DNA of 60,000 bases, from contig NC_087064.1 of the NCBI RefSeq assembly GCF_963678635.1, forward strand, positions 5,556,411 to 5,616,410. The letters run 5' to 3'. Positions 43,701 to 51,825 of the stretch are shown in pieces. The position numbers and the translations under genes are program-made. Source of the stretch: Symsagittifera roscoffensis. Lineage: Eukaryota; Xenacoelomorpha; Acoela; Convolutidae. Under the pieces are notes generated by a model that worked only from the letters and a program-made list of their open reading frames with translations, had not been told where the DNA came from and did not search any database. Numbering within the stretch: position 1 is the stretch's first letter; every line of letters starts with the position of its first letter.

Positions 43701-46384
43701 TTCCTGACTTATTGAGCCGAAATGTACCCATCGCCGATATCAAAAGATATCAACTAGAACACAAAACCATTCCAAATGATATAAAGTTCATCCTAGACAA
43801 TGGAGAACAAATATGTTATTCAGTACTCCACAAAGATGATAACATATTTCAAAACGATTGCTATCCAGTCATTGCTCAAGTGCAAGGCGGAAAAAAGAAA
43901 TTAATCAACATAAGTGACAGAGGAGACTTCAGCATTGAAGATGCTCCAGAATATTTTGAAGAATCTTGTAGTGCGATTCAAAATATAACAGATTTCTTCC
44001 GATTTGGCAAACAAATTAACCAAATCAAACGGCTATCTATACCAGATATAAACAATGAAAACATTTATGAAGAAATTCCAGATGAAGTATCTGCACTTGA
44101 TGATCCTTTGGAAAATTCAGAATGGCTTGACTTATATGAAGACAACCTTCTCAACGATCTGGTTAAAGCAAAAACTGAGTTTGCTGCCAAAACAAGATCT
44201 TTGAAATTAATCGAACCCCTAAGTCTCCAATCTGAAGAGAATAAATCAGATTCTCTTGAACTGATAGCAAAAATGACCGACTTTGCTAAAGAAGCAAATT
44301 TAGACGTTGAAACAATTATGCAAGAGCAGTGTAACGATACTGTAATCATAGATATCAAAAATTGCATAAAGCAAAACGAAAAGCCAGAAAGAAACAAAAA
44401 AAATCCTTATCGTGAAGAAAAAGGGTTAAAAGCCTATATCAGGCAGTTTGAATTATTATTCATTGAAGACCAACATGATCTTCTATGTATTAATGAATAT
44501 AACGATGACTATACTAAGAGTCCAAAAATTTGCTTACCCATCTCCCTAGTGCTAAATTGCTTTGAGTTAGCTCATAAGCATCCTCTTAGCGGTCATCACG
44601 GCGAAACAAAAACTTTGGAAATAATTAAAAGATATTTCTATTGGCCCGGACCCTATAAATGGGTCAACATGCTTCTTCATGATTGCCTAGAATGTCAGAA
44701 AAATAAACCTAAACGAAAAGACCTGAATGAAGCTCCATTACAACAATGGGGACAATTAGAAACAATCCCAATGAAAACGATTCACATTGATCATAAAGGT
44801 CCGCTCAGACCATCAAGTCATGGCAAAAACTTTTGCTTAGTTGTGATAGATGCCTTCTCTAGATATCTTCAAGTATATCCATGCACCCATGCAGACTCTA
44901 AAGAAACTATTAAGCTCTTAGAGAAATACATCACAACATTTGGTATTCCACAACAAATTATTCATGATAATGGAAGTGCATTCATGAGTAATGACTTTGC
45001 TCATTGGTCCTCTGAATTGGGAATAACCCTGAGACCAAGAACTACTTACTCGCCTTGGACTAACGGAAAAGTTGAAGTCCAGAATAAACATTTAACCCAG
45101 TACTTTCGACATTTCTTGAGTACCTCAGGCTCAAACTGGTCTGAATTAACAAATAAATTTGCTTTTGCACATAACACCGCCATTAATTCAAGTACAGGTT
45201 ACACTCCATATGAGATTGTCTTTGGCATAAAACCTCAGGTTCCCCGTATCCTTAAATTAGGCCTCTACTGCGACCAAAACAAAAGATGTACCTCTGAATT
45301 TTGCGCTGGTCTCGAAAATCATGCTCATACCGAGCATAAATCAAACAATGAGACCATAGATAGATTTCTAAAAAATCAAATTTCCGCCGAAATACTAAAA
45401 AGGGAAAATGATTTTAAGCTGATTTATAGTAACACTTATACCCATTGCCGCCGCATCACTAATAAGGCCCACATGTTCCGAAATCAATTTAAATTAGGAC
45501 GGCCCATAAAAGAAGGAACAAAAGTGTTACTAGAAAATAGATCCAAACCACTATTGAAAAGTCAAAAGCTTTTAAATTTAAGATCTGGACCTTACACCGT
45601 AATTGAAAAAATCACGGAAGTAACATACGGAATTAAAAATGATTTCACTAACGAAAAAAAGATTGTCCACCGCAATCATATTGTTGAATACTTTCCTAAA
45701 GAACAACAAATGCCCAAGCTACTACAGGAGTACTCTAGTGATTTATTTTCAAGTGATTTTTATGATCATATAACAAATCATCAAATCGACTCTTTCAATA
45801 AACCAAAACAAGTTGAAAATCTACAATACCAGTTTTGGCCAGTAGTCAACAATGGTTATCAGCAAATGACTGATAATAATCCTACAAATGAGGATCAAAA
45901 TAGAACTATTGTCCAAGATCAATCATTAGATTCAGGCAGAGAAACTATGCATCTAAGAACTTTGTTCGATGCGACTGCGATTGACCAGAATCTTAGATCT
46001 ATTCGAAGTTCAACTCCCTATCCTGCTGATAAAACCCCTAATCCTTCAACTAGTCAATCTAGTAGTTATGGCCACCGCCGCCTACCTAGCCGCAGTATAA
46101 GTCCTAATACTAGTCTCGCAAATGACTTTGGCCGCCACCAAAATATAACAACACAATATAATACTCCCCGTCCTCCTAATATCCCTCGTTTATCTGAATC
46201 ATCAGAAAGCTTTACTGATGGGAAAAATATCCCTCATAGCTCTCAGGAAAGCTTCTATGAGAACACTCGATCCGCACCTGGATCACTTTCTGAATCAAAA
46301 AAACCTAAACGGACAAATCGTCCTACAAACTTTTATGGAACTACAATTCCATCTAGTCTAATTGGCAAATTTAAAAAGAAATAA
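40649..46384 (+). CDS. pol: Pol of element C with embedded macrodomain
   Basis: Reached by -1 frameshift; the first ATG is 40766 (1872 codons, numbering from it). Order: retropepsin-like region with IDPGSTCSII (Asp3; Pro where Thr or Ser is usual); TARG1-type macrodomain about 268-407; RT with Asp656 and YIDD from Tyr719; RNase H with HADSS (Asp868); integrase zinc finger near 1270-1310; catalytic Asp1342, Asp1401 and Glu1437 (35 residues between the last two); GPY-type module near 1610; then a Ser/Pro-rich tail of about 220 residues. All catalytic residues from RT to integrase are present and there is no stop. The macrodomain resembles enzymes that remove ADP-ribose from proteins. Apart from the DPGS protease this gene looks functional. 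Confidence 0.9.
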   Translation, partial: LLKSPKPSDDSNPKSRIYLSLYHFATGDKNNNSGLEIEFMIDPGSTCSIINYPTYQELEKLGQKMTIYRSKIKAKTYNGSDIRMFGHTSIQSCFDTDGKYPSNHKVWITEEKTANLLGVDFCHLFLKALYFDIPAVDLKSKEGVISYGLMNNDKEYPNVSKIVSINLKEPLFIPARSTYLYKHLAEPNLYFEKGTTFLPHKNTTKTELVFINTVCTQIEQSLPILIENQKDHPVTLNKCVLGYAVTDIQGYEDKIFAIHDCDEFTTRILNESSEFDSCFMLNTVVNTTQESNTQLSGPCLQYVDFKKRSIFESNMPIAHTISADRAMKKGFAESISKRYPELRHFCNSIHANINDILIFTDPKSGQIIYNLITKQRYFQKPTYDAIFNTLSEMKDHAIANNIRSIAMPKIACGLDKMNWEEVSKIILDVFQHSGITIFVYVSGQEIKDMPALEVFDTENVSEIFEQIGSDIVKVCKSENEIATDFSNDAKNLCRPPLKEQFKKYRNKEHNDRLIAFLVNETFTQYSSIDKDNSSTLEKIETTIKFLSDFDFTQSDISDDEFADLIQMLIEDQDVYSHHKYDIGKTKHKFHIPLKKDATFKKQRPSKIPVHLRDKLDKLMDELIQAGIVRELNEKDDMNSWFVNPVIILPKKDYVKLVLDARYLNSITDTSNCSWPLEPLQVLMTRINGSYFTSSDLSCAYHQVPLTDEAQKLTSFIIGGRQYTYQVGFYGLKPLPNFFSKLMRYAFGPLIKEKKAITYIDDTLLQSQSKNEMFDTIREYHSLLRKANLKAAPDKTFFFLRKVKFLGHVVSKDGLSPIASRIDDIKKLKSPESKTEVLGVLGVMGFYSTYIINFHVDAKCLYELANSSDKFQWLPCHEEVFQKLKDKFCHDISNAIPDVNYPFHIHADSSNVGTGCILIQDFPEGKRIVSANSRVFDKAEQKMSTQHRELCGIISALQTYEFYIIGSPFPLYLYCDHRPFLFLWSRKGQLSHRFFKYQVVLTKFNNLKIIYTPGSNLAFPDLLSRNVPIADIKRYQLEHKTIPNDIKFILDNGEQICYSVLHKDDNIFQNDCYPVIAQVQGGKKKLINISDRGDFSIEDAPEYFEESCSAIQNITDFFRFGKQINQIKRLSIPDINNENIYEEIPDEVSALDDPLENSEWLDLYEDNLLNDLVKAKTEFAAKTRSLKLIEPLSLQSEENKSDSLELIAKMTDFAKEANLDVETIMQEQCNDTVIIDIKNCIKQNEKPERNKKNPYREEKGLKAYIRQFELLFIEDQHDLLCINEYNDDYTKSPKICLPISLVLNCFELAHKHPLSGHHGETKTLEIIKRYFYWPGPYKWVNMLLHDCLECQKNKPKRKDLNEAPLQQWGQLETIPMKTIHIDHKGPLRPSSHGKNFCLVVIDAFSRYLQVYPCTHADSKETIKLLEKYITTFGIPQQIIHDNGSAFMSNDFAHWSSELGITLRPRTTYSPWTNGKVEVQNKHLTQYFRHFLSTSGSNWSELTNKFAFAHNTAINSSTGYTPYEIVFGIKPQVPRILKLGLYCDQNKRCTSEFCAGLENHAHTEHKSNNETIDRFLKNQISAEILKRENDFKLIYSNTYTHCRRITNKAHMFRNQFKLGRPIKEGTKVLLENRSKPLLKSQKLLNLRSGPYTVIEKITEVTYGIKNDFTNEKKIVHRNHIVEYFPKEQQMPKLLQEYSSDLFSSDFYDHITNHQIDSFNKPKQVENLQYQFWPVVNNGYQQMTDNNPTNEDQNRTIVQDQSLDSGRETMHLRTLFDATAIDQNLRSIRSSTPYPADKTPNPSTSQSSSYGHRRLPSRSISPNTSLANDFGRHQNITTQYNTPRPPNIPRLSESSESFTDGKNIPHSSQESFYENTRSAPGSLSESKKPKRTNRPTNFYGTTIPSSLIGKFKKK

Positions 46385-46529
46385 AAACACTAAACCATTT
46401 ATTTGGCCAAACTAAATATATTTTTTAATTCTTTCTATTGGCCTTTTCTTTTTTTCTTTTTCTTCTTTATAAATATTTCATTTCTAATAAAAACACAAAA
46501 CACCAAAAATAACATGTTAATAAATAAAT
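46385..46529 (+). terminator. convergent poly(A) region after pol and antisense gene
   Basis: A/T-rich spacer. AATAAA on the plus strand (near 46487 and in TTAATAAATAAA near 46515) can serve pol. TTTATT near 46399 is AATAAA for the minus-strand gene. Two genes thus end towards each other here. Confidence 0.45.
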
Positions 46530-47220
46530 TTAAAAATAACTTTTATAAATATGAGATTTAATATCTGAGTACGCTTTCATAAGTTTTAATGCCGCCATCT
46601 TTTCTAACGAGTTTTCCGCGGCCCTACTCAGGCTCCTCACTGCAAACTGCAGCGCTGAGTACGGCCGCCACCACGCTTGATAAATCTCCTCCAGCATAAT
46701 CTCAAGCTCTATTTTTCGTTTAAACTCTGCCTCCGCCACTGGCTTTTTGAAGAATTCTTCTTGAAACTAAAACAAATTTATATAGTATTTCTATGTTACC
46801 ACTTGAATAAAAAAATTTTTTTTTATTACTTTTAAAATTGAGTGTATTGTCAAATAAACTTACATCCTCCCCAAAGAATAAGGACAAAAAGTCCATTGTC
46901 TCTTGGGAAACCACATGGTTTCCACCCCATGGGCTCCGAATTTTCTTCGTGAAGCACCTACTTTGAATCGAGCCCAGCTCAAACAATTCGTCAGTATTCA
47001 GGACCGGATACTTGAATATGTAACTCCGGTCCATAAATATCATGAACTCCATGGGTGTCAGATTAGCACCCTTCTCGACTAAATCGTCGTATATTCCCAC
47101 TCTTCTCTCCACTTCCTTGTCCTCCAGCAAGGCTTCGTGTTTAAAATCCAACTCATCCCGCAAGTTCAAAAACTTCTCGGGAAAGTCCATCAGATTGTCT
47201 TCAGGCTCGATATAACTCAT
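46530..47220 (-). CDS. antisense spliced gene of element C, unknown protein
   Basis: Exon 1 is 47220-46864 (119 codons from ATG, MSYIEPEDNLMDF). The intron is 46863-46767 (97 nt, donor GAT/GTAAGTTT, acceptor TTTGTTTTAG/TTTC). Exon 2 is 46766-46530 (78 codons and stop). The join is phase 0, giving about 197 residues. Unspliced reading would end a few dozen codons into exon 2 in a different frame. The protein is acidic at the start and helical, with ELEIMLEEIYQAWW in exon 2. I recognise no family. A TATA-like ATAAAAG lies at 47315-47309 (minus). It lies between pol and env on the opposite strand, reminiscent of antisense genes of complex retroviruses. Confidence 0.7.
46767..46863 (-). other. 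intron of antisense gene
   Basis: 97 nt with a consensus donor (GTAAGT) and a T-rich acceptor (TTTGTTTTAG). The flanking exons join without a frame change. An AT-rich sequence with a run of A separates them. Confidence 0.7.
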
Positions 47221-47285
47221 TTTTCAAGAAAGCAAAAATTTTTAAAATTACTGAGATAACAGATGAAGTTGAAACGGAAAGCAAA

Positions 47286-47317
47286 CAAATGATGTTGCTT
47301 TTAGTCCTCTTTTATGA
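47286..47317 (-). promoter_or_regulatory. promoter of antisense gene
   Basis: On the minus strand, ATAAAAG (47315-47309) is followed about 20-25 nt later by ATCATTTG (47293-47286), resembling TATA plus initiator. The ATG at 47220 lies about 70 nt further on. Confidence 0.45.
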
Positions 47318-47346
47318 AGAGATGTTTTTTTTCATTTTCCTCCTCC

Positions 47347-47619
47347 AATAAGGAAGGGGAATGCAGTTGTTAAAATTAACATCAGCATAAACGAATGATT
47401 ATCATTCCACTGCTAGATCTCAACAAATCAAAACTAAGTGGAAAAACCACGACATTAAGCCAGATTGGAAAAAACCACAAAACGAATGGCGAATGAATTA
47501 CGACTTAAAAAGAGTCACTTCCGAAAGACGCCGAATAACAACGGCCAATCAGAGCTTAGATTTGCAAAAAAGCAAAAACAGCCTTTAAAAACTAACTGAT
47601 ATACAGTTGTTTTTCATTC
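47347..47619 (+). promoter_or_regulatory. internal promoter of env and accessory gene
   Basis: AAGGAAGGGGAATGCA at 47351-47366 resembles the polypurine tract/LTR border at 51457-51474. GGCCAATCAG (CCAAT box, near 47540) and TTTAAAA (47584-47590) precede TTCATTC (47613-47619). The LTR promoter uses the same TTCATTC initiator 28 nt after its TATA. This suggests an internal start as in foamy viruses, possibly derived from a duplicated U3. Confidence 0.55.
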
Positions 47620-47736
47620 TTGCTCAATTCCACATCTTCCATTCGAAACCTCCTCTCTCTCCAAAATAATAAATCTGCTGAATTCCTCAACAAAATTGAA
47701 ATCTAACTCAGATTTCCCTTCACAAAAATCCACAAA

Positions 47737-47820
47737 ATGACAAATCCAAATAGTGAAATAGAGGAAGGTGAACTAATGGACCAAGATCCTGTTCTAACCA
47801 CTCTCGAGGAAATGCTTAAA
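47737..47820 (+). CDS. accessory gene exon 1 (shared with env start)
   Basis: ATG 47737 opens an acidic 28-codon exon (MTNPNSEIEEGELMDQD). It ends at AAA followed by GTAAGTACTT at 47821, a consensus splice donor in phase 0. The acceptor at 50031-50044 (TTCTACTGTTCTAG) leads in frame into 50045-50614. The unspliced message reads on into the env signal peptide. The same ATG thus serves two proteins by alternative splicing. Confidence 0.6.
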
Positions 47821-48096
47821 GTAAGTACTTTTAAAAATTATTCTACTATTATTCACCACCAAAAAATAAATTTGCAAAAAATTTATTTGGTTGGTCTTTT
47901 AACTCTAATGATACTTTCGAATCAAACCTCAGCATTTGATCCGAAAGAACAATTATATGCAAATACTGCAAATAATCTTCGGGTTGCTCATTATGATTGT
48001 CAACTAATGACTTCTAACAAAATGTTCTCTCTAAATAAAGTAGCACCTTGCAAAGTCCAACCAGAAAATATTAAAGTAGCCCATGCACAAAAGTAA
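47737..48096 (+). pseudogene. env: env N-terminal part of C with signal peptide
   Basis: The unspliced reading from 47737 gives a 50-residue cytosolic leader, a hydrophobic signal segment (IYLVGLLTLMILS, near residue 50), then a Cys-containing ectodomain start (YDCQLM, APCKVQP). The frame ends at TAA 48094-48096. The ectodomain continues in another frame from about 48081, so one small insertion or deletion has broken the gene here. Confidence 0.7.
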
Positions 48097-48104
48097 ATGC
48101 GACA

Positions 48105-50015
48105 ATGTGTCGAATCAAACACCAATCAATGCGTTGGTTTTGCGATTCTTTTGATTCGAGTGGTATTGACGCTCGACAAAATATGATCACTACTGATCTC
48201 CACTTATCTGCCAATGAATGTAAATTGGCCGCCGACAGAGGTTATCTTAACCTACGCTATGCTAGTATTGGAAATATTCCTTTCAAATTTAATGTTAAAA
48301 CAGTAACTAATGCCCATGCTGGCAAAGTTGACGGCAAACATCATAACGAATGTGATGGCCGTTCTTGGATTAAATTGGACACTTTTGAAACTTACATGCA
48401 AAATGTAACTCTGACTGTTAACCTCAAAGATGGAACAGTCAATAATTGGCAAAACATTCCTTTGCCCTGTCCAGTGTCTGAAAATGGATGTGAAACAACA
48501 TCCTTAGACGCTTTTGCTTATACTTGGGAAGAACCCAACAATTGCATTTTCACTGTTTTAAACAGATTTCCGGCTAAAATGATTCAAAACGAAGAATCAT
48601 ACTACATAATTAAAGGCGATTCTAGCCCATCTATTCATTCTACCCATACAAGGGATTCTCAAAAATTTATGCTACAGGTGATGAATAAACCGCAATCTCT
48701 TTGTGGTCATCCCAGAATAGTGTATCCAACTTCATATGATTCACTTTTTATTGCATACACTGACGGTTTCAATATGGATACTGGAATCCAAGTTAAACCA
48801 ACCCCAGAAACGGGAACTATTCATAATGCCGGCCAACCAAATTCTACTTTTCTCACATTAAGTGATGATTCGCCGCCACTCCAATTTTCAAGTCATCAAA
48901 TTGACTACGAAGCTCATATAGGTACCAAATTGGACTATATTCTTTTTTATAGCTTCTACATGCTCAGAACGGCCGAGTTAGCCCTTCTGCAAAATCAATG
49001 TGAGCTAGAACGCTCCTCAATATTAAATACTTTAATGCTTTCGCTTGAAAGCCCACGTTTGGCTGGCTATATTCTAACCAAAAACCGCTCTATGTTCTTA
49101 GAGACCAATGGCAATGTTGCCTGGCTCTATCATTGTCCAAAATTTTATTCACCTTTGCAATTAATGGATGAATGCTATAATCGCATTCCCATTATGTATA
49201 AGGAAAATATTCAATTTGTCGATCCAATTACGCGACAAACTTTTCAGTCGGCAGATCTACAAGACTGCTCCGACAAACATTCGAATCTCTTTCAACTAGA
49301 TGTTGATGATGATAAGTCCTGGATTGAATTAACCCCTCAAATTACAAGGGTTACAGGACCACATCTCTTTAAACCAAAAGAGATAATTGAAAAGATTAAG
49401 CATTCTCTAGCCTCTAGCCAAGGCGCTTCAATCTACACTTATGCTCAAATGCAAAAATTCTGGAATATGATTTCCGACAATTCAGAGATGAAAGGAATAC
49501 TGCAAAAAGTATCCAGGTCCTTTCTAAATGCTAAAAAAATTTTCTTCAAGGACTCATACAGCCCGCTAGGCTCTTCCCAAACAATTTATTTGGACTATCT
49601 CATCTCTCCAAACTTTTGGAAAAACGAATACACCCGTATATTCGGGAAAGTACAATACTATTTAGAAAAATGCGGAATAGTCTTCGCCTCTTTTCTATTT
49701 GTGAAATTCATACTAGATTGCCTAGTATTCATAATAAAGGCTATGCATATTCACAAAATCACCGGCCGCTCACTACATTTTGGCAAAGTATTACTTGCCG
49801 CTTCATACAATATACTTTTCACTTCCATAGTGACCTCAATTTTCACTCAAGATGAGCAAGCTGAAAAAATAGAACAAGAATGTGATCAGAAAATACAAGC
49901 CCCTCTTTTAGAGGAAATTGATAAAATAAACCAGGATCGCATGTATCCTCAAATCCAATTAACAAGTTTTGAGAGAAGAACTCAAAACTTGGATCACCCA
50001 ACAAACCCAGTCTAA
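48105..50015 (+). pseudogene. env: envelope-like glycoprotein body of C
   Basis: This is 636 codons of Cys-rich ectodomain with many N-glycosylation sites (NVT, NST, NRS), in the place of env in retroviruses. A conserved-looking block, FDSSGIDARQNMITTDLHL, lies near the start. Two hydrophobic segments lie near residues 545-565 (VFASFLFVKFILDCLVFII) and 580-600, so the protein would be membrane-anchored with a cytoplasmic tail of about 45 residues. No furin-type site or fusion peptide is clear to me, and I cannot assign the glycoprotein class. It is separated from its signal peptide by the frame change near 48090. Confidence 0.7.
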
Positions 50016-50044
50016 AAAAAAAAAAAAAAATTCTACTGTTCTAG

Positions 50045-50614
50045 GATATACCAACTGATTCAATTATGGACGCAACCCTTGATGACGACTTGAGAGATTT
50101 TGAAGATCTTCTCTCACTCCTGCCACCAACCGATCCACTGGACTCGCAGATTTCAGCACTCACTCAACAACCAACTGTTTCTACTACTACAACAACCACT
50201 GCAAAGCCGACCTCAACACGATCCTTCGTTGAGCCACTACTTCAAACCAGTACAGCTGTCCCAAAAACTACAGCATCACAGCCACCACCCCTAAAAATTT
50301 CACCCCCTGATTTTAAAATACCCCTGGTTCCCTCGAATTCTAAAATTAAAAAACGGACCCAGATTGTAAAACCATATAAGATACTAACGGCAAATACGCC
50401 GGTATCAACTTCTCATTGTCCAATGACCATTAGGCGACAGCCCTTGCACCCCACTGAAATAAACACTAGATTACATATTCAGTTAGAAAGGGAACGATAC
50501 ATTAATTCTAAAAGCAATCCTGGCTTCGATATGGATCTCAATTATGCTTTGAATCCATTAATCAATCGTTTTAAATTAGAAGCTTATCATCCTATAAAAA
50601 AATGTATTCCATAA
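50045..50614 (+). CDS. accessory gene exon 2, activator-like protein of C
   Basis: Exon 2 follows the acceptor CTGTTCTAG (AG at 50043-50044) and is in frame with exon 1; an ATG at 50066 would also allow separate use. It starts with an acidic, Leu/Phe-rich motif (DDDLRDFEDLLSLLPPTD) of the kind found in transcription activation domains. A Thr/Ser/Pro-rich stretch follows, then a basic part (KIKKRTQIVKPYK, near residue 95). It ends at TAA 50612-50614 just after an A7 run at 50596-50602, where the -1 frame enters the coiled-coil ORF. By position and make-up I infer a regulator of transcription; there is no family match. Confidence 0.55.
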   Translation, partial: DIPTDSIMDATLDDDLRDFEDLLSLLPPTDPLDSQISALTQQPTVSTTTTTTAKPTSTRSFVEPLLQTSTAVPKTTASQPPPLKISPPDFKIPLVPSNSKIKKRTQIVKPYKILTANTPVSTSHCPMTIRRQPLHPTEINTRLHIQLERERYINSKSNPGFDMDLNYALNPLINRFKLEAYHPIKKCIP

Positions 50615-50823
50615 CTAATTCCCTTCTTGAATATCAAAAAATCTATGTCCCAGCAAAGTATCTGACAGCAAAATTACAAACCCCCCAGTTAGATGACTAT
50701 ACTGAGCAAATTCAGCGCAGTCATATCCATGAAACGCACCAAATCCGGGAGCTGAAAAAGCAAATCCACAATTTGAAAACAAAAAATCAACAACTTATAG
50801 CCCGGTTGGAAGGAAAATTGTAA
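50602..50823 (+). CDS. coiled-coil ORF overlapping accessory exon 2
   Basis: 73 codons from ATG 50602, in the -1 frame relative to exon 2 and overlapping it by 13 nt. The C terminus is a heptad pattern of leucine-zipper type (QIRELKKQIHNLKTKNQQL). It may be translated alone, or fused to exon 2 by -1 slippage at A AAA AAA (50596-50602), or the split may be a mutation. A dimerising coil behind an acidic activator would fit a DNA-binding regulator, but no clear basic region directly precedes it. Confidence 0.5.
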   Translation: MYSITNSLLEYQKIYVPAKYLTAKLQTPQLDDYTEQIQRSHIHETHQIRELKKQIHNLKTKNQQLIARLEGKL

Positions 50824-51456
50824 GAAATTTATCCTTTTATTTAAGCATTTATTCTTTCGCTTTATATAGCTATGTAGTATAGCTATTAATTTCCTTTTAA
50901 CAATTTTGACTTTTATAAAAAACAAAAAAAAACACAAAAAATACCCCCTTTGTATGAACCAGTCCTCCCCTTATTACGCGTTTGGACAGACTTCACATAC
51001 TTCAGGAAGAAAAGGAGACTTCGGAAAAAGAATATACAAGGAATAAAACTAACCTTCAAACTTTTGAGAAACAGATAATTTTGATGTATTTAATTTTATA
51101 GTTAAATCCCTTGGTTGTGTAAACTCTGTTTTGATTTATAAATGTAACTGATGTGTTTATATTCATTCAAGCCTGACTCAAAGTATCAGTTGTTCAAAAA
51201 CATCTGCTACCTGTAATACCAACAAACTATTGAACCAACTTTATGAGATTGAAAGAAAAAGCTTCGATTGATCAACAATTACCCCACTATTCAAGTGAAA
51301 GTAATAAAAATGAAAGTTTTAGTTTTTTCCCTCTCCAAATAGGAGGATGGATATGTTCTGATTTCAAATAGAAACAGAAACATGAATTATTTTATTGCGT
51401 TCACAAAATGTGACGCCGCCGCCACCACCAAAAGAAATATGTTTTTATTCCCTTGC
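50824..51456 (+). other. 3' untranslated region of C
   Basis: AT-rich, no gene. AATAAA at 51042-51047 and near 51305 could end the accessory or env messages. Near 51325-51350 (CCCTCTCCAAATAGGAGGATGG) is an inverted repeat like those before the internal promoter and the 3' LTR. Confidence 0.5.
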
Positions 51457-51470
51457 AAAAGGAAGGGAAA
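51457..51470 (+). promoter_or_regulatory. polypurine tract of C
   Basis: AAAAGGAAGGGAAA is followed directly by TGCTATTGG, the proposed LTR start. TTCCCTT (51448-51454) upstream is complementary to AAGGGAA within the tract. Confidence 0.55.
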
Positions 51471-51555
51471 TGCTATTGGAATAATTCGTATAACGTTTTA
51501 AGCATTGAGAATTGAAACGACTATTCTCATTCAATACGAATATTAACGATTCCTC

Positions 51556-51599
51556 TCGTAAAATACGAGCATACGAAAACTTCTTCTCGTAAAATACGA
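51556..51599 (+). promoter_or_regulatory. twin palindromes in U3 of C
   Basis: TCGTAAAATACGA occurs at 51556-51568 and 51587-51599. Each is a perfect TCGTA/TACGA palindrome with an AAA spacer, and their starts are 31 bp apart (about three helix turns). Further TACGAA motifs surround them. They lie some 80-120 bp upstream of the TATA box, as expected of enhancer sites for a dimeric factor. Confidence 0.55.
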
Positions 51600-51675
51600 A
51601 TGTACGAATAAAGAATACGAAGTTAAAAGAAACTTCTCATTTGATACGAAAAGTGGCGTGATTTCCCAATCTGAG

Positions 51676-51710
51676 TATAAATAGAAGCTCAAAACTACGG
51701 GAATTCATTC
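51676..51710 (+). promoter_or_regulatory. LTR promoter of C
   Basis: TATAAATAG (51676-51684) is followed 28 nt downstream by TTCATTC (51704-51710), the same initiator as in the internal promoter. Confidence 0.65.
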
Positions 51711-51780
51711 CAACAATATCTCTTCTAACACCAACACCACTCTCTTCTACCACCCCAACCAATCTCTAAAAAATATCTCC

Positions 51781-51825
51781 AATCTCACCGTAAAAAATCG
51801 TTTACGGTCGTTTTACGGTGAGATT
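51781..51825 (+). repeat. 15-bp perfect hairpin next to the C/B joint
   Basis: AATCTCACCGTAAAA (51781-51795) and TTTTACGGTGAGATT (51811-51825) are exact inverted repeats with a 15-nt loop. It abuts the 11-bp repeat at 51826. Confidence 0.8.

Noticed and set aside
50689-50937. 82-codon minus-strand ORF at the end of the accessory gene
   Set aside because: It overlaps the coiled-coil ORF in antisense, is K/F/I-rich as expected from AT-rich sequence, and has no promoter or splice signals.
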